Source of the DNA: PALSA-693 sp963702305
GTDB taxonomy: Bacteria; Actinomycetota; Acidimicrobiia; Acidimicrobiales; Palsa-688
DNA length: 64,000 bases
Assembly (NCBI GenBank): GCA_963702305.1
Contig: CAVPBX010000007.1
Span: 324,460 to 388,459 of the forward strand
Direction of reading: 5' to 3'
Shown here: positions 53,986 through 62,087 of the stretch, piece after piece
Numbering within the stretch: position 1 is the first letter of the stretch
How the letters are laid out: every line of letters begins with the position of its first letter
Program-made: the position numbers and the translations under genes
Notes under the pieces: generated by a model
What the model was told of the DNA's origin: nothing
Databases searched by the model: none
What the model saw: the letters and a program-made list of their open reading frames with translations, nothing else

Positions 53986-55023
53986 TTACAGGCGGTACAG
54001 GCGCTTGGCGTTCTCCCGTGTCATCAAGTCCTTTTCCCGCTCCGACATCGACGAGAAGTGCTCGTCGATCACGCGCATCGAGTTCGGGAAGGTCTGGTCG
54101 ATGTGGGGGTAGTCGCTGGCCCACAGCAGGTTCTCGACACCGAGCTTGTCGCGCATGCCCATGGCCGTGAGGTCCTCCTCGAAGGTGGCGGCCATGTTGG
54201 TGTACCAGTAGTCGCTCGGGAGGTTGTCGATCGGCATGCCGCGGGCCTTCCAGTCACCCTTCTGGTGGCAGGTGTCGAGGCGCTCGAGCATGTACGGGAT
54301 CCAGCTCAGGCCCGACTCGACGAGCACGATGCGCAGGCCGGGGTGGCGTTGGAACACGCCGCTCAGGATGAGCTCGACCATGGGCTGCGACATCAGGATG
54401 GGCGGCATCACCTGGAAAACGCCGCGTGCCGGCGTGGGATCCGCGCCCAGACCACGGCCCTTTGGTGGGCACACGTGGAGACTGACCGGCATCTGGGCCT
54501 CTTCGATGGCGGACCACACCGGGTCGTAGATCGGGTCCATGTACTTGGGCAGGCCCTGGTCCTGGGGGTAGAGCGGGATCTGCAGGGCCCGGGCCCCCGC
54601 GGCGGCCAGGCGGTGCACCTCGGCGATGGCGTGTTCGGGCGAATCCTGGATGCCGTGTAGCGGCAGGAGGTGCACGACGACGAGGCGTTCGTTGTCGGCA
54701 CCGGCGAAGTCGAGCGCCGCAGAGTTGATCGCGGCCACGATGGCGCGGCCGGCGTCGGGGTCGAGCCCGTAGAGCATCGAACCGCCGGTGGCGTCGATGT
54801 AGAGCACCTCGGTCTGGATGCCATCGAGGTCCATGTCGGCCAGACGGGCGACGGGGTCCCACTCGCCGGCCGGGCCGGGGCCGGGGTCCGCGGGGGTCAG
54901 GCCCGGCCGGCGGTGCGGGCCGTCGACGCCCAGGTAGGTCTCGTGAAGGTCGCTGGGGAGATATTTCACGACATTCTCGTCGAGGTCGAACATGTGGGAG
55001 TCGGCTGAGATGATCGTGCTCAT
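53986..55023 (-). CDS. Amidohydrolase-2 family metal-dependent hydrolase
   Basis: A 345-residue TIM-barrel hydrolase: ISADSHMFD (the HxH-type start is SADSHM, a common variant), VSLHVCPPKGRG, RIVLVESGLSWIPYMLERLD and LLWASDYPHIDQTFPNS (catalytic Asp). Relatives include aminocarboxymuconate-semialdehyde and other decarboxylases. I chose ATG 55023 with AAGGCGA upstream; a GTG six codons earlier is possible. It is the third gene after the reductase fusion and the putative selenoprotein, so it probably acts in the same unknown pathway. Confidence 0.8.
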   Translation of the reverse strand: MSTIISADSHMFDLDENVVKYLPSDLHETYLGVDGPHRRPGLTPADPGPGPAGEWDPVARLADMDLDGIQTEVLYIDATGGSMLYGLDPDAGRAIVAAINSAALDFAGADNERLVVVHLLPLHGIQDSPEHAIAEVHRLAAAGARALQIPLYPQDQGLPKYMDPIYDPVWSAIEEAQMPVSLHVCPPKGRGLGADPTPARGVFQVMPPILMSQPMVELILSGVFQRHPGLRIVLVESGLSWIPYMLERLDTCHQKGDWKARGMPIDNLPSDYWYTNMAATFEEDLTAMGMRDKLGVENLLWASDYPHIDQTFPNSMRVIDEHFSSMSEREKDLMTRENAKRLYRL

Positions 55024-55059
55024 GGGCGATTCGCCTTTCACTCTTCGCGTTTCAGTCTT

Positions 55060-55593
55060 TCACTCTTCTTGCTCCGTCAGGGAGGTGCGGTACAGCTCGC
55101 GGACGAAGAACTCCGCCCGCTGACGGACGCCGGTGTCGTCGAGGCTTCCGAAGGGGTGCGGGATGCGCGCCCATGCCTTGTCCGCACGGCCCTGGATCTT
55201 GGCCAGCGCGGTGAGGGCGCCGGTAAACGCCTCGGTGCACAGCGCCAAGGCGGGGATGCCCTTCTTCTCGAGCCAGATGGATGCGAGCAAACTGCCCGCG
55301 CTGCAACCTCCTCAATCGCCGATGGCGACCAGGGCGACGTCGACCGGCTCGCGCCAGTGCTCCTCATCGCTCATGTCGTGACCGAGCCCGGTCCGGCCCT
55401 CGACCCAGACGAAGCGCGCCGGCGTGAACCGCTGTTGGATGATTTCCGCCGCCATCTCCAGCACCTTCGTGGCGTTCAGTTTGGTGTTGGTGTACAGGCC
55501 GACCACCTTGCCGTCGAGCGTCGCCAGACGGGCCGGGGCCGGCTGCTCGACGGCGACCGATGCGGCGATCGGATCTACCATCAGGATGCCCAT
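55060..55593 (-). CDS. Putative selenoprotein of the UGSC family (Sec at codon 94, in-frame TGA)
   Basis: ATG 55593 has GGAGGAA just upstream and begins MGILMVDPIAASVAVEQPA. The first 93 codons (with KVVGLYTNTKLNATKVLEMA and PVDVALVAIGD) end at TGA, 55314-55312. The same frame continues as GGCSAGSLLASIWLEKKG...LCTEAFTGAL...HPFGSL...REL to a TGA at 55062-55060, giving 177 residues if the first TGA is read as selenocysteine. The Sec-Gly-Gly-Cys motif sits after a beta strand and before a helix, as in redox CxxC/UxxC proteins, and matches the UGSC selenoprotein family known from marine metagenomes (my recollection). A stem-loop lies 12 nt after the TGA. The gene follows the reductase fusion by 9 bases. 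Without recoding it would be two pieces. Confidence 0.75.
55283..55299 (-). promoter_or_regulatory. Candidate bacterial SECIS stem-loop
   Basis: On the minus strand GCGGGC, loop AGTTT, GCTCGC forms a 6-bp stem with one G-U pair. It begins 12 nt after the in-frame TGA, and the apical loop begins 18 nt after it and has G at its second position. Bacterial SECIS elements need an apical loop about 16-37 nt from UGA with a G in its first two bases, so position and shape fit. Confidence 0.6.
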
Positions 55594-55602
55594 CGATTCC
55601 TC

Positions 55603-57645
55603 CTACTGACTCGGGATTTCGATCTTCTGCGACACGGCGGGATGGCTGAACCCCATGCCCGGGAACGGGTGGATGATGTGACAGAACCCGCCGGCGGGGC
55701 CGCCGGCCACCACCGAGAGTACGTCCGCGGGGCTGCCCGCCGCCGCGTACAGCTTGTCCTCGTCGCCCGGCTCGACCGGCTCGAGGCGCGGGCTCGCCGG
55801 CGACCAGGTCTGCAGGCCCTTCTCCCGCATCCACTTCTTCGAGCGCGTCGTGTGCTCGAAGACGTAGCGGCCGACGTCGGCCTTGGTGAACCCGCTGTCG
55901 ACCAGGTGGCCGGCCAGTTCGGGCGGGAACACGAGCACGAGGGAGCCGCGCCGCATCAGCCAGCCCTGCCGCACGATGTGGTGGCTGACGGTGTCGAGCA
56001 CCTCCTCGGCGCTCTTCTCCTCGTGGACGCCGATCTGGGCATGCCAGTGCACCGGCATCCCGGTGACCACGCTGTCGGAGGCGTCGAAGCCGCGCATGAC
56101 GTGCAGCGGCAGGAGCGAGGGGAAGTCCTCCTCGTTCTCGACGAGGTGGTACATCGTGTACTGGCCGGGCTGACCCAACGTCGAGCGGTCGAGCACGGGC
56201 ACCGGCAGGTAGCCGTCGTTGCCGGCGCCGCCCGCGCTGCCGAAGACGTTGCGATGGATCAGGGCGATGGCACGCCCGATGCTGGCATTCGCTCGGTTAC
56301 CCGGGCCGAACACGTCGCCGCGGTAGTTCATGCCGAGCTGATCGCGGATGGGCCCGTTGACGATGAACAGGTTCGTCCACCCGCTCGTCGACATCCCCGG
56401 CGAAAGACCGCCCCGAAGGGTCAGTCGCACGAGCGCGACAACCACCGGCATATGCTCGGCGAGGCAGCCAGCCATCACCGCGTTGGCCGCGACCTTCTCC
56501 ATGGTGATCGTCTTGCCGCGGCTGGCGAACTCGCCCAGCACCTCGTCGGGTCGGGCGCCCAGGTGGGCGAGGAAGGCGAGCACCAGATCGGGTGTCGGCG
56601 GGACGATCGGCAGCCCGTCGGTCCAGCCGCGCGCATGGGCCGTCTCGAGGGCGGCCACCAAGTCGTCGGCTTCGACGACCTGCGATGAGTGACCGTCCCA
56701 CACGGTCGCCGCCTGCGAGATGGGCTCCGCCGTCCGCGGTCCGTCGCCCTGCAACCACTCGTAGGCGGCGATGGCCGCGGTGACGCCGTCACCGGCCGCC
56801 GCGGCCAGTTGTCGGCTCGAGTGCCACCGACACTCCCCGGCCGCGAACACACCCGGGACCTCGGTGCGCATCCGCAGATCCACCTTGAGGTGACCGGCGC
56901 CGTCGGCGGGGATGACATCCGCAAACGGGGCGGTGGCCGGGTCGCTGCCAATCTGGACAAACACCCCGCTGACGGCCACCTCGCGGTCGCCGGCCAGGCG
57001 GACTGCGGTCACGTGGTCGTCCCCGGCGATGGCCTCGACGTCGGCGCCGGTCGTCACCGTGATGTCCGGGCAGGAGGCGACGCGGTCGCGCAGCACCCGC
57101 AGACCGGTGAGGTCGTCGCCGCGGGTGACCAGGTGGACGGTTCGGCACATGCCCGCGAGGACGAGCGCTTCGTCCATGGCCGAATCGCCGCCGCCGATCA
57201 CGGCGACGTCCCGGTCGCGGAAGAACGGGCCGTCGCAGGTGGCGCACTCCGACACCCCCCGACCGGTCAGCTCGGCCTCGCCGGGCACGCCGAGCGTGCG
57301 GCGGGTGCCGCCGGTGGCCACGACCACCGCCCTCGCGTGCCAGCCGCCGCGGTCGCCGAGCACATGAAAGGGTCGGACCGTCGTCATCAGGCCCTGCGCC
57401 CCGCCGAAGGCGAACTCGACGCCGTTGGCCGCGGCCTGCTCCTGAGCCGCCGTCACCAAATCGACACCCGACACCCCCGCGGCGAAGCCCGGGTAATTTT
57501 CGATGAGCTCGGCGTTGACGATCTGGCCGCCGGTGACGCCATCGCCGACCACGATCGTGCGCAGTCCCATGCGAACGGCCTGGACGGCCGAACTCAGACC
57601 GGCCATTCCCGATCCGATCACTACCAGGTCGTAGACGTCGCTCAC
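55603..57645 (-). CDS. Thioredoxin-reductase-like flavoprotein fused to a large C-terminal domain
   Basis: A 680-residue protein. Residues 1 to about 310 are a low-Mr thioredoxin reductase: FAD motif VIGSGMAGLSSA, redox pair C134/C137 in CATCDG, NADPH motif VIGGGDSAMDEA, and GVFAAGECR. Residues about 330-680 form a second domain (ARGWTDGLPIVPPTPDLV, KTITMEKVAANAVMAGC, NLFIVNGPIRDQLGMN, GNRANASIGRAIAL, HIIHPFPGMGFSHPAVSQ) that I know only as an uncharacterised family seen near UGSC-type genes. The fusion suggests electrons pass from NADPH to this domain and on to the adjacent selenoprotein (inference). First gene of a three-gene operon. Confidence 0.75.
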   Translation of the reverse strand: MSDVYDLVVIGSGMAGLSSAVQAVRMGLRTIVVGDGVTGGQIVNAELIENYPGFAAGVSGVDLVTAAQEQAAANGVEFAFGGAQGLMTTVRPFHVLGDRGGWHARAVVVATGGTRRTLGVPGEAELTGRGVSECATCDGPFFRDRDVAVIGGGDSAMDEALVLAGMCRTVHLVTRGDDLTGLRVLRDRVASCPDITVTTGADVEAIAGDDHVTAVRLAGDREVAVSGVFVQIGSDPATAPFADVIPADGAGHLKVDLRMRTEVPGVFAAGECRWHSSRQLAAAAGDGVTAAIAAYEWLQGDGPRTAEPISQAATVWDGHSSQVVEADDLVAALETAHARGWTDGLPIVPPTPDLVLAFLAHLGARPDEVLGEFASRGKTITMEKVAANAVMAGCLAEHMPVVVALVRLTLRGGLSPGMSTSGWTNLFIVNGPIRDQLGMNYRGDVFGPGNRANASIGRAIALIHRNVFGSAGGAGNDGYLPVPVLDRSTLGQPGQYTMYHLVENEEDFPSLLPLHVMRGFDASDSVVTGMPVHWHAQIGVHEEKSAEEVLDTVSHHIVRQGWLMRRGSLVLVFPPELAGHLVDSGFTKADVGRYVFEHTTRSKKWMREKGLQTWSPASPRLEPVEPGDEDKLYAAAGSPADVLSVVAGGPAGGFCHIIHPFPGMGFSHPAVSQKIEIPSQ

Positions 57646-57724
57646 ACGCCCCCCTCCGACCGAAGCATAGCTACCTCCTTTTTGTTCACAATTTCCTCAT
57701 CAGCGCCTGACACACTCGGCGATC

Positions 57725-58405
57725 GTGGGCAGCGAGCCAGGCACCATCGTGGTCGTCGAGGATGACCCGCACATCGCCGATCTCATCGACCTGTACCTCC
57801 GCAAGGATGGGCACCGGGTCATCCAAGCCGGCTCCGGTGAAGCCGGACTGGACGCCGTCGAGCGTGAACACCCCCGCCTGGTGATCCTCGACATCGGCCT
57901 CCCCGGCCGGATCGACGGGTTCGAGGTCTGCCGGCTCCTCCGGGCGACCAACCGGGTGCCGGTGTTGATGCTGACGGCGCGCGACGAGGAGGTCGACCGG
58001 ATCCTGGGCCTGGAGCTGGGCGCGGACGACTACGTCACCAAGCCGTTCTCGCCGAGGGAGCTGGCCGCCCGGGTCAAGGCCATCCTGCGGCGGGCGGAGG
58101 GGCCGCCTCCCGACCGCCCCACGGTGCTGACCGCCGGCCAGGTCGAAGTCGACACCCGCCGGCGAGAGGCCCGCACCGGCGGGCAGGTGGTGGCCCTCGC
58201 GACCCGCGAGTTCGACCTCCTGCAGTTTCTGGCCCAGAACACCGGGCTGGTGCTGTCCCGCCAGCAGCTCCTCGACGGCGTGTGGGGGGTGGGCTGGTAC
58301 GGCGACGAGCGCACGGTCGACGTGCACGTACGCCAGTTGCGCAAGAAGCTCGGCGAGGCCTTGCCGCTGACGACCATCTGGGGCGTCGGCTACCGGTTGG
58401 AGTAA
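57725..58405 (+). CDS. OmpR/PhoB-family response regulator
   Basis: A 226-residue two-domain regulator: receiver with VVVEDDPHIADL, phospho-acceptor Asp56 in LVILDIGLPG, LMLTARDEE and YVTKPFSPREL; winged-helix DNA-binding domain with LATREFDLLQFLAQNTGLVLSRQQLL and ERTVDVHVRQLRKKLGE. Starts with GTG in a short AT-rich gap divergent from the reductase fusion. It is followed 3 bases later by its kinase. Confidence 0.9.
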   Translation: MGSEPGTIVVVEDDPHIADLIDLYLRKDGHRVIQAGSGEAGLDAVEREHPRLVILDIGLPGRIDGFEVCRLLRATNRVPVLMLTARDEEVDRILGLELGADDYVTKPFSPRELAARVKAILRRAEGPPPDRPTVLTAGQVEVDTRRREARTGGQVVALATREFDLLQFLAQNTGLVLSRQQLLDGVWGVGWYGDERTVDVHVRQLRKKLGEALPLTTIWGVGYRLE

Positions 58406-58408
58406 GGC

Positions 58409-59845
58409 GTGCGGCGCCGTCTCACCATCGCCATGGTGCTCATGGTCGTCGGCGCCCTGGTACTGGCCGGACTGGCCAGTTTGGCCCTGGTGGTCCACAA
58501 CACCGGGGTGCAGACCCGCCGGGAGCTGGTGCGGGAGGCCCAGGGCTTGGCTCTGACCGTGCAAAACCAGGCCCAGACGACGCACCCGGCCGACCCGGCA
58601 CTGGCGCTGCGCAACCTGCTGCTGGCCATGAAGTCGACCCTCCGCCTGGAGGGCTCGGCCGTCGTCGCCGTCCGGCCGTCGGGGGCGGTCTTCGACCCGA
58701 CCGCGCCCCGGGCGAAGCCCACCCTGCCGGGGCGGCTGCTGGCCGCGGACCTCGATCCGGCCGCCCTCCTGCGTGGCTCCACGGTGTCGGGCACGAAAGG
58801 CGGCCTGGTGTACGCGGCCGTGCCGTACCGGGCCCAGGTCCAGATCCTCGGCGCGGCCCGCGAGGTGGTGCAGGTGGTGGTCCTGACCCGCAGCCCGCCG
58901 AGCGCGTTGGCCGGCGCCGGGCTGTGGTTTGTGGCGTCGTCACTGGTGATCCTGCTGGTGGCCGTGGTGGTGGCCCGGCGGCTGGGGCGCCGTTTCGTCC
59001 GGCCCCTGGAGGCGACCCAGGCGGTGACCAGCCGCATCGCCGGCGGCGACCTCGACGCCCGCGTTCCCGATCCGCCCGCCTCCGATCCGGAGCTGGGGGC
59101 GCTCGCCGGGTCGGTGAACGCCATGGCCGCCAGCCTGGCGCAGGCCAAAGGCGCCGAGCGGCAGTTCCTGCTGTCCGTGTCCCACGACCTCCGCACCCCC
59201 CTGACGTCCATCCGCGGGTTCGCGGAGGCCATCGAAGACGGCACAGTGGTGGACATCCCGGCCGCCGCGGGGGTGATCGGCTCGGAAGCCGCCCGCCTCG
59301 AACGACTCGTCGGCGACCTGCTGGCCCTCGCCACCCTGGAGGCCCGCCGCTTCACCCTGCAACTGCAGGCGGTCGATCTGAGCCCGGCGGTGGCGGCGAC
59401 CGCAGCCGGTTTCGCGCCGGCGGCCGCAGAGCTGGGCCTCTCCCTGGTCATCGATGACGGCCACCCGGCCGCGGTCCCGGCCACCGCCGATCCGGACCGG
59501 CTGGCCCAAATCACCGCCAATCTGATCGAGAACGCCCTGCGTTACGCCGCCCACGAGGTCCGGGTGACCACTACCAACGGTGGCGGGCGCGCCGAGCTGT
59601 GGGTCGCCGACGACGGCCCGGGCATCGCCGCCGCCGACCTACCCCGGGTGTTCGACCGGCTCTTCGTTTCCCGGCCGCGGGCGGACCGCCCGGTGGGCTC
59701 CGGTCCGGGGGGCTCCGGGTTGGGCCTGGCGATCGTCGCCGAGTTGGTCGGCGCCATGGGCGGTTCGGTCCGAGCGGAGTCACCGCTCGGGGCGCAGGGC
59801 GGCACTCGCATGGTCGTGTCGTTGCCAGCCGCTGCCGGCCGCTGA
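58409..59845 (+). CDS. Membrane sensor histidine kinase
   Basis: A 478-residue kinase with two membrane helices (MVLMVVGALVLAGLASLALVV and LWFVASSLVILLVAVVVA) bracketing an extracytoplasmic sensor of about 140 residues, then a HAMP segment, the H-box SVSHDLRTPLTSIRG with phospho-accepting His259, and the ATPase boxes NLIENALRY (N), DDGPGI (G1) and GSGLGLAIV (G2). The signal is unknown. It pairs with the regulator immediately upstream and may also control the divergent redox operon. Confidence 0.9.
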   Translation: MRRRLTIAMVLMVVGALVLAGLASLALVVHNTGVQTRRELVREAQGLALTVQNQAQTTHPADPALALRNLLLAMKSTLRLEGSAVVAVRPSGAVFDPTAPRAKPTLPGRLLAADLDPAALLRGSTVSGTKGGLVYAAVPYRAQVQILGAAREVVQVVVLTRSPPSALAGAGLWFVASSLVILLVAVVVARRLGRRFVRPLEATQAVTSRIAGGDLDARVPDPPASDPELGALAGSVNAMAASLAQAKGAERQFLLSVSHDLRTPLTSIRGFAEAIEDGTVVDIPAAAGVIGSEAARLERLVGDLLALATLEARRFTLQLQAVDLSPAVAATAAGFAPAAAELGLSLVIDDGHPAAVPATADPDRLAQITANLIENALRYAAHEVRVTTTNGGGRAELWVADDGPGIAAADLPRVFDRLFVSRPRADRPVGSGPGGSGLGLAIVAELVGAMGGSVRAESPLGAQGGTRMVVSLPAAAGR

Positions 59846-59857
59846 GTGCTCGAACGG

Positions 59858-60220
59858 TCAGCCGGCGACGCCGGCCCGCCCGAAGTCGTCCTCCAAGCGG
59901 ACGATGTCGTCCTCGCCGAAGTAGTCACCGTGCTGCACTTCGATGAAGACCAGCGGCTGGTCGCCTGGGTTCTCGATGCGGTGGGCGGCGCCAGTGGGGA
60001 TGTCGATGGCGGTCCCCGCTGAGACGCCGATCCTTTCCCCGTCCAGGGTCACCGCGCCGGCGCCGGCGACGACGAACCAGTGCTCGGCCCGCCGGGCGTG
60101 CCGCTGGTAGCTGAGCCTCCGGCCCGGGTGGACCACGATGCGTTTGACCTTGTGGCCGGCGCTGTCGTCGAGGACGGTGTAGTGGCCCCACGGACGTTCG
60201 TCGTACTCGAGCGGGGGCAT
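59858..60220 (-). CDS. Cupin, mannose-6-phosphate isomerase type II-like
   Basis: This 120-residue single cupin resembles the C-terminal domain of ManC/AlgA: ERPWGHYTVLDDSAGHKVKRIVVHPGRRLSYQ, then HRAEHWFVV-like motif (seen as RRAEHWFVVAG), GAGAVTLDG and AIDIPTGAAHRIENPG, VFIEVQHGDYFGEDDIVRLEDDFGR. The metal-binding His and Glu are in place. It lacks the guanylyltransferase half, so it may isomerise mannose-6-phosphate for the surface polysaccharide, or be a stand-alone binding protein. Confidence 0.8.
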   Translation of the reverse strand: MPPLEYDERPWGHYTVLDDSAGHKVKRIVVHPGRRLSYQRHARRAEHWFVVAGAGAVTLDGERIGVSAGTAIDIPTGAAHRIENPGDQPLVFIEVQHGDYFGEDDIVRLEDDFGRAGVAG

Positions 60221-60389
60221 TGCCCGATGCTACCTGCGCCGCCCATCAGGAAAAAGAGGGAGCCGACGCGGGCCAGAACTCCTCTTTCCCCCCGCATCAC
60301 GGCTTCCCGGCCGGACGGCCCCAGCGCCGCCCGATCGTCGCATTGGGATTCGGGATGTGTGGGTCGTTGTCCTGCTGGGAGGCGCTACG

Positions 60390-60848
60390 GTGCCGGCCGT
60401 GGACGATGCCGAGGCGATGGGTTTGGCCTTGGCCGAAGCTCGGCGGGCCGGGGCGGCCGGCGAGGTGCCCGTGGGCGCGGTGGTGATCGCCGGCGGCCAG
60501 GTGATCGCGGCAGCCGGCAATCAACGAGAGACCGACCGCGACCCCACCGCCCACGCCGAGATCCTGGCCCTGCGGCAGGCCGCCGCCTCGCTCGGGAGCT
60601 GGCGGCTGTCGGACGCGACCCTGTACGTGACCCTCGAGCCCTGCCCCATGTGCGCCGGCGCCCTAGTGGCGGGGCGCGTCGGGCGCCTCGTGTTCGGGGC
60701 GCCTGATCCGAAGGCGGGCGCCTGCGGCTCGCTCTACAACCTGTGCGTGGATCCCCGCCTCAACCACGAGCTGCCCGTCGTATCTGGGGTGCGCGAGGCG
60801 GAGTGCGCCGCGGTCCTCCGGCAGTGGTTCGCCGGCCGGCGCGGCTAG
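60390..60848 (+). CDS. tadA: tRNA-specific adenosine deaminase
   Basis: A 152-residue zinc deaminase converting A34 to inosine in tRNA-Arg(ACG). HAE at residues 55-57 and PCPMC at 84-88 hold the zinc and catalytic Glu; VPVGAVVI and GACGSLYNLC-like DPKAGACGS are typical. I chose GTG 60390 because GGGAGG lies 7-8 bases upstream; a start at 60357 would add 11 residues. The last 186 bases overlap the opposing frame at 60663-61454. Confidence 0.9.
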   Translation: MPAVDDAEAMGLALAEARRAGAAGEVPVGAVVIAGGQVIAAAGNQRETDRDPTAHAEILALRQAAASLGSWRLSDATLYVTLEPCPMCAGALVAGRVGRLVFGAPDPKAGACGSLYNLCVDPRLNHELPVVSGVREAECAAVLRQWFAGRRG

Positions 60849-61454
60849 CCGGTCCCTCACACCGCGCTCGAAGAGGATCTCCCTAACGCTCACCTCACCG
60901 AACTCCACCCCGCGATCGGTGGCCCGCTGGCGCTGCTGGTCCGCGTGGGCGGCGGCGGCCTCCAGGGACGCCATGTCCGCCCACGTGGTGCCGACGATCC
61001 CGTGCCCGGTGGCACGGTCGATCAGCTGCCGCACCGCTTGGAACCCGGGCTGCGCCTTGATGTCGGGCAACACGGTGGACTTGAAGAAGGCGATGTTGTC
61101 CTCCACCCGCGACGGATCCATGCTGATGCGCCTGATCTGCAAGCGGCTGGCCGGGCCGGGCGGGGTGGCGACCTCGGCCACGGTCTGCTCGAAGGTCTCG
61201 ACCGTCGCCTCTCCGCCAAATGCCGCCACCCCCTCACCGCGAACCTTGGTCGCAACTCCATCGCTCGCCCGCAGATCGGCGTCGGTGTCCCACATGCTCA
61301 GGACCCCTACGACCCGGGCGGATCGGTCGGCGCTCACGGTCATACCGCGGAAGCCATGCTGCTGTTGGAGTTGTGGCTTCGCCTCATCCCGCACAAACGA
61401 GACGACGGCGTCGATGTCGTTGACCCCCGTCAAACCGGTAATCCGTACGTGCAT
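60663..61454 (-). CDS. Duplicated ABM-like (dimeric alpha/beta barrel) protein; 3' end doubtful
   Basis: ATG 61454 begins MHVRITGLTGVNDIDAVVSF. Two copies of a ferredoxin-like barrel can be seen, each with a strand, a helix and a GxxGxxxS/xDRAT-type segment (FRGMTVSADRSARVVGVLSMW and FQAVRQLIDRATGHGIVGTTW). Such pairs occur in antibiotic-biosynthesis-monooxygenase-like and stress-response barrels; no catalytic residue is identified. The frame runs 186 bases into tadA antisense. A one-base shift near 60862 would end it at TGA 60859-60857, just outside tadA, so the true protein may be about 199 residues. Confidence 0.6.
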   Translation of the reverse strand: MHVRITGLTGVNDIDAVVSFVRDEAKPQLQQQHGFRGMTVSADRSARVVGVLSMWDTDADLRASDGVATKVRGEGVAAFGGEATVETFEQTVAEVATPPGPASRLQIRRISMDPSRVEDNIAFFKSTVLPDIKAQPGFQAVRQLIDRATGHGIVGTTWADMASLEAAAAHADQQRQRATDRGVEFGEVSVREILFERGVRDRLAAPAGEPLPEDRGALRLAHPRYDGQLVVEAGIHAQVVERAAGARLRIRRPEHEAPDAPRH

Positions 61455-61534
61455 CCCATGCTCCCTTCGTTACGGGAGCCCAAGTCTAAGAACGGTCCGC
61501 AGCGCCCACCCGATAGTTGTCCTGTCACCCAACC

Positions 61535-61567
61535 GCGACCCGACGCGGGGGTCCGCCCGCGGGTCGC
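61535..61567. repeat. 8-bp inverted repeat upstream of tRNA-Ser
   Basis: GCGACCCG (61535-61542) and CGGGTCGC (61560-61567) are exact complements with a 17-base loop. It sits between the ABM-like gene start and the tRNA and could be a terminator or fold by chance in GC-rich DNA. Confidence 0.35.
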
Positions 61568-61591
61568 TCCTATAGGCTCGTGGGCCGTACT

Positions 61592-61677
61592 GGAGGGATG
61601 CGAGAGCGGCCGAATCGGACGGTCTCGAAAACCGTTGTGTCCTATGGGCACCGTGGGTTCAAATCCCACTCCCTCCG
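61592..61677 (+). tRNA. tRNA-Ser (anticodon CGA)
   Basis: An 86-nt cloverleaf: acceptor GGAGGGA/TCCCTCC, anticodon stem ACGGT/ACCGT around loop CTCGAAA (anticodon CGA, reading UCG), a long variable arm, T-loop GGTTCAAATCC and discriminator G. Its D-arm is identical to the tRNA-Ser(GGA) at 53855. CCA is not encoded. Confidence 0.95.
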
Positions 61678-61746
61678 CCGTGAGCCGGTTGGCGGAATCA
61701 CCCGCCGGCCGGCTCACTGGAGCATCCGAAGGTACCCACTCGTCGG

Positions 61747-62065
61747 TGTTCGACGTCGGTCACACGTAGTGGCAGGTGGGTTTGGTGGATCATCCCAAAG
61801 CCGCCGGCTGCGGGATCGATGTCTCGAGCATCCGGGGCCGCAATCCGGTCGATGTTCGAGGTCGATCACACGTGGTGGCAGCGGTCGAGCCGATATTGGT
61901 CCCGATATGATCCGCCCGGCATAACCCTGGCCCCCTCGGGCGGTGCCACTGCGTGTGACGCCAGTCGAACAGCGACACTTTTGCCCTACCGGTCTGGTGG
62001 GGTAGGGGCCGCCGGCACTGCCCGAGCCGCTCCCGTCCGTGCCACTCCGTGTGACGCTCGTCGAA
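61747..62065. repeat. Four copies of a 28-bp element, two direct and two inverted
   Basis: Copies TGTTCGA-N4-G-TCACACG-N2-GTGGCA lie on the plus strand at 61747-61774 and 61853-61880, and inverted at 61944-61971 and 62040-62065. Conserved bases centre on TTCGA and TCACACGnnGTGGCA. They fill the 410-base gap between the tRNA and the zinc-ribbon gene, where no convincing gene is present. Confidence 0.75.
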
Positions 62066-62087
62066 GGGCCAGGACAGGCAGGACCGG

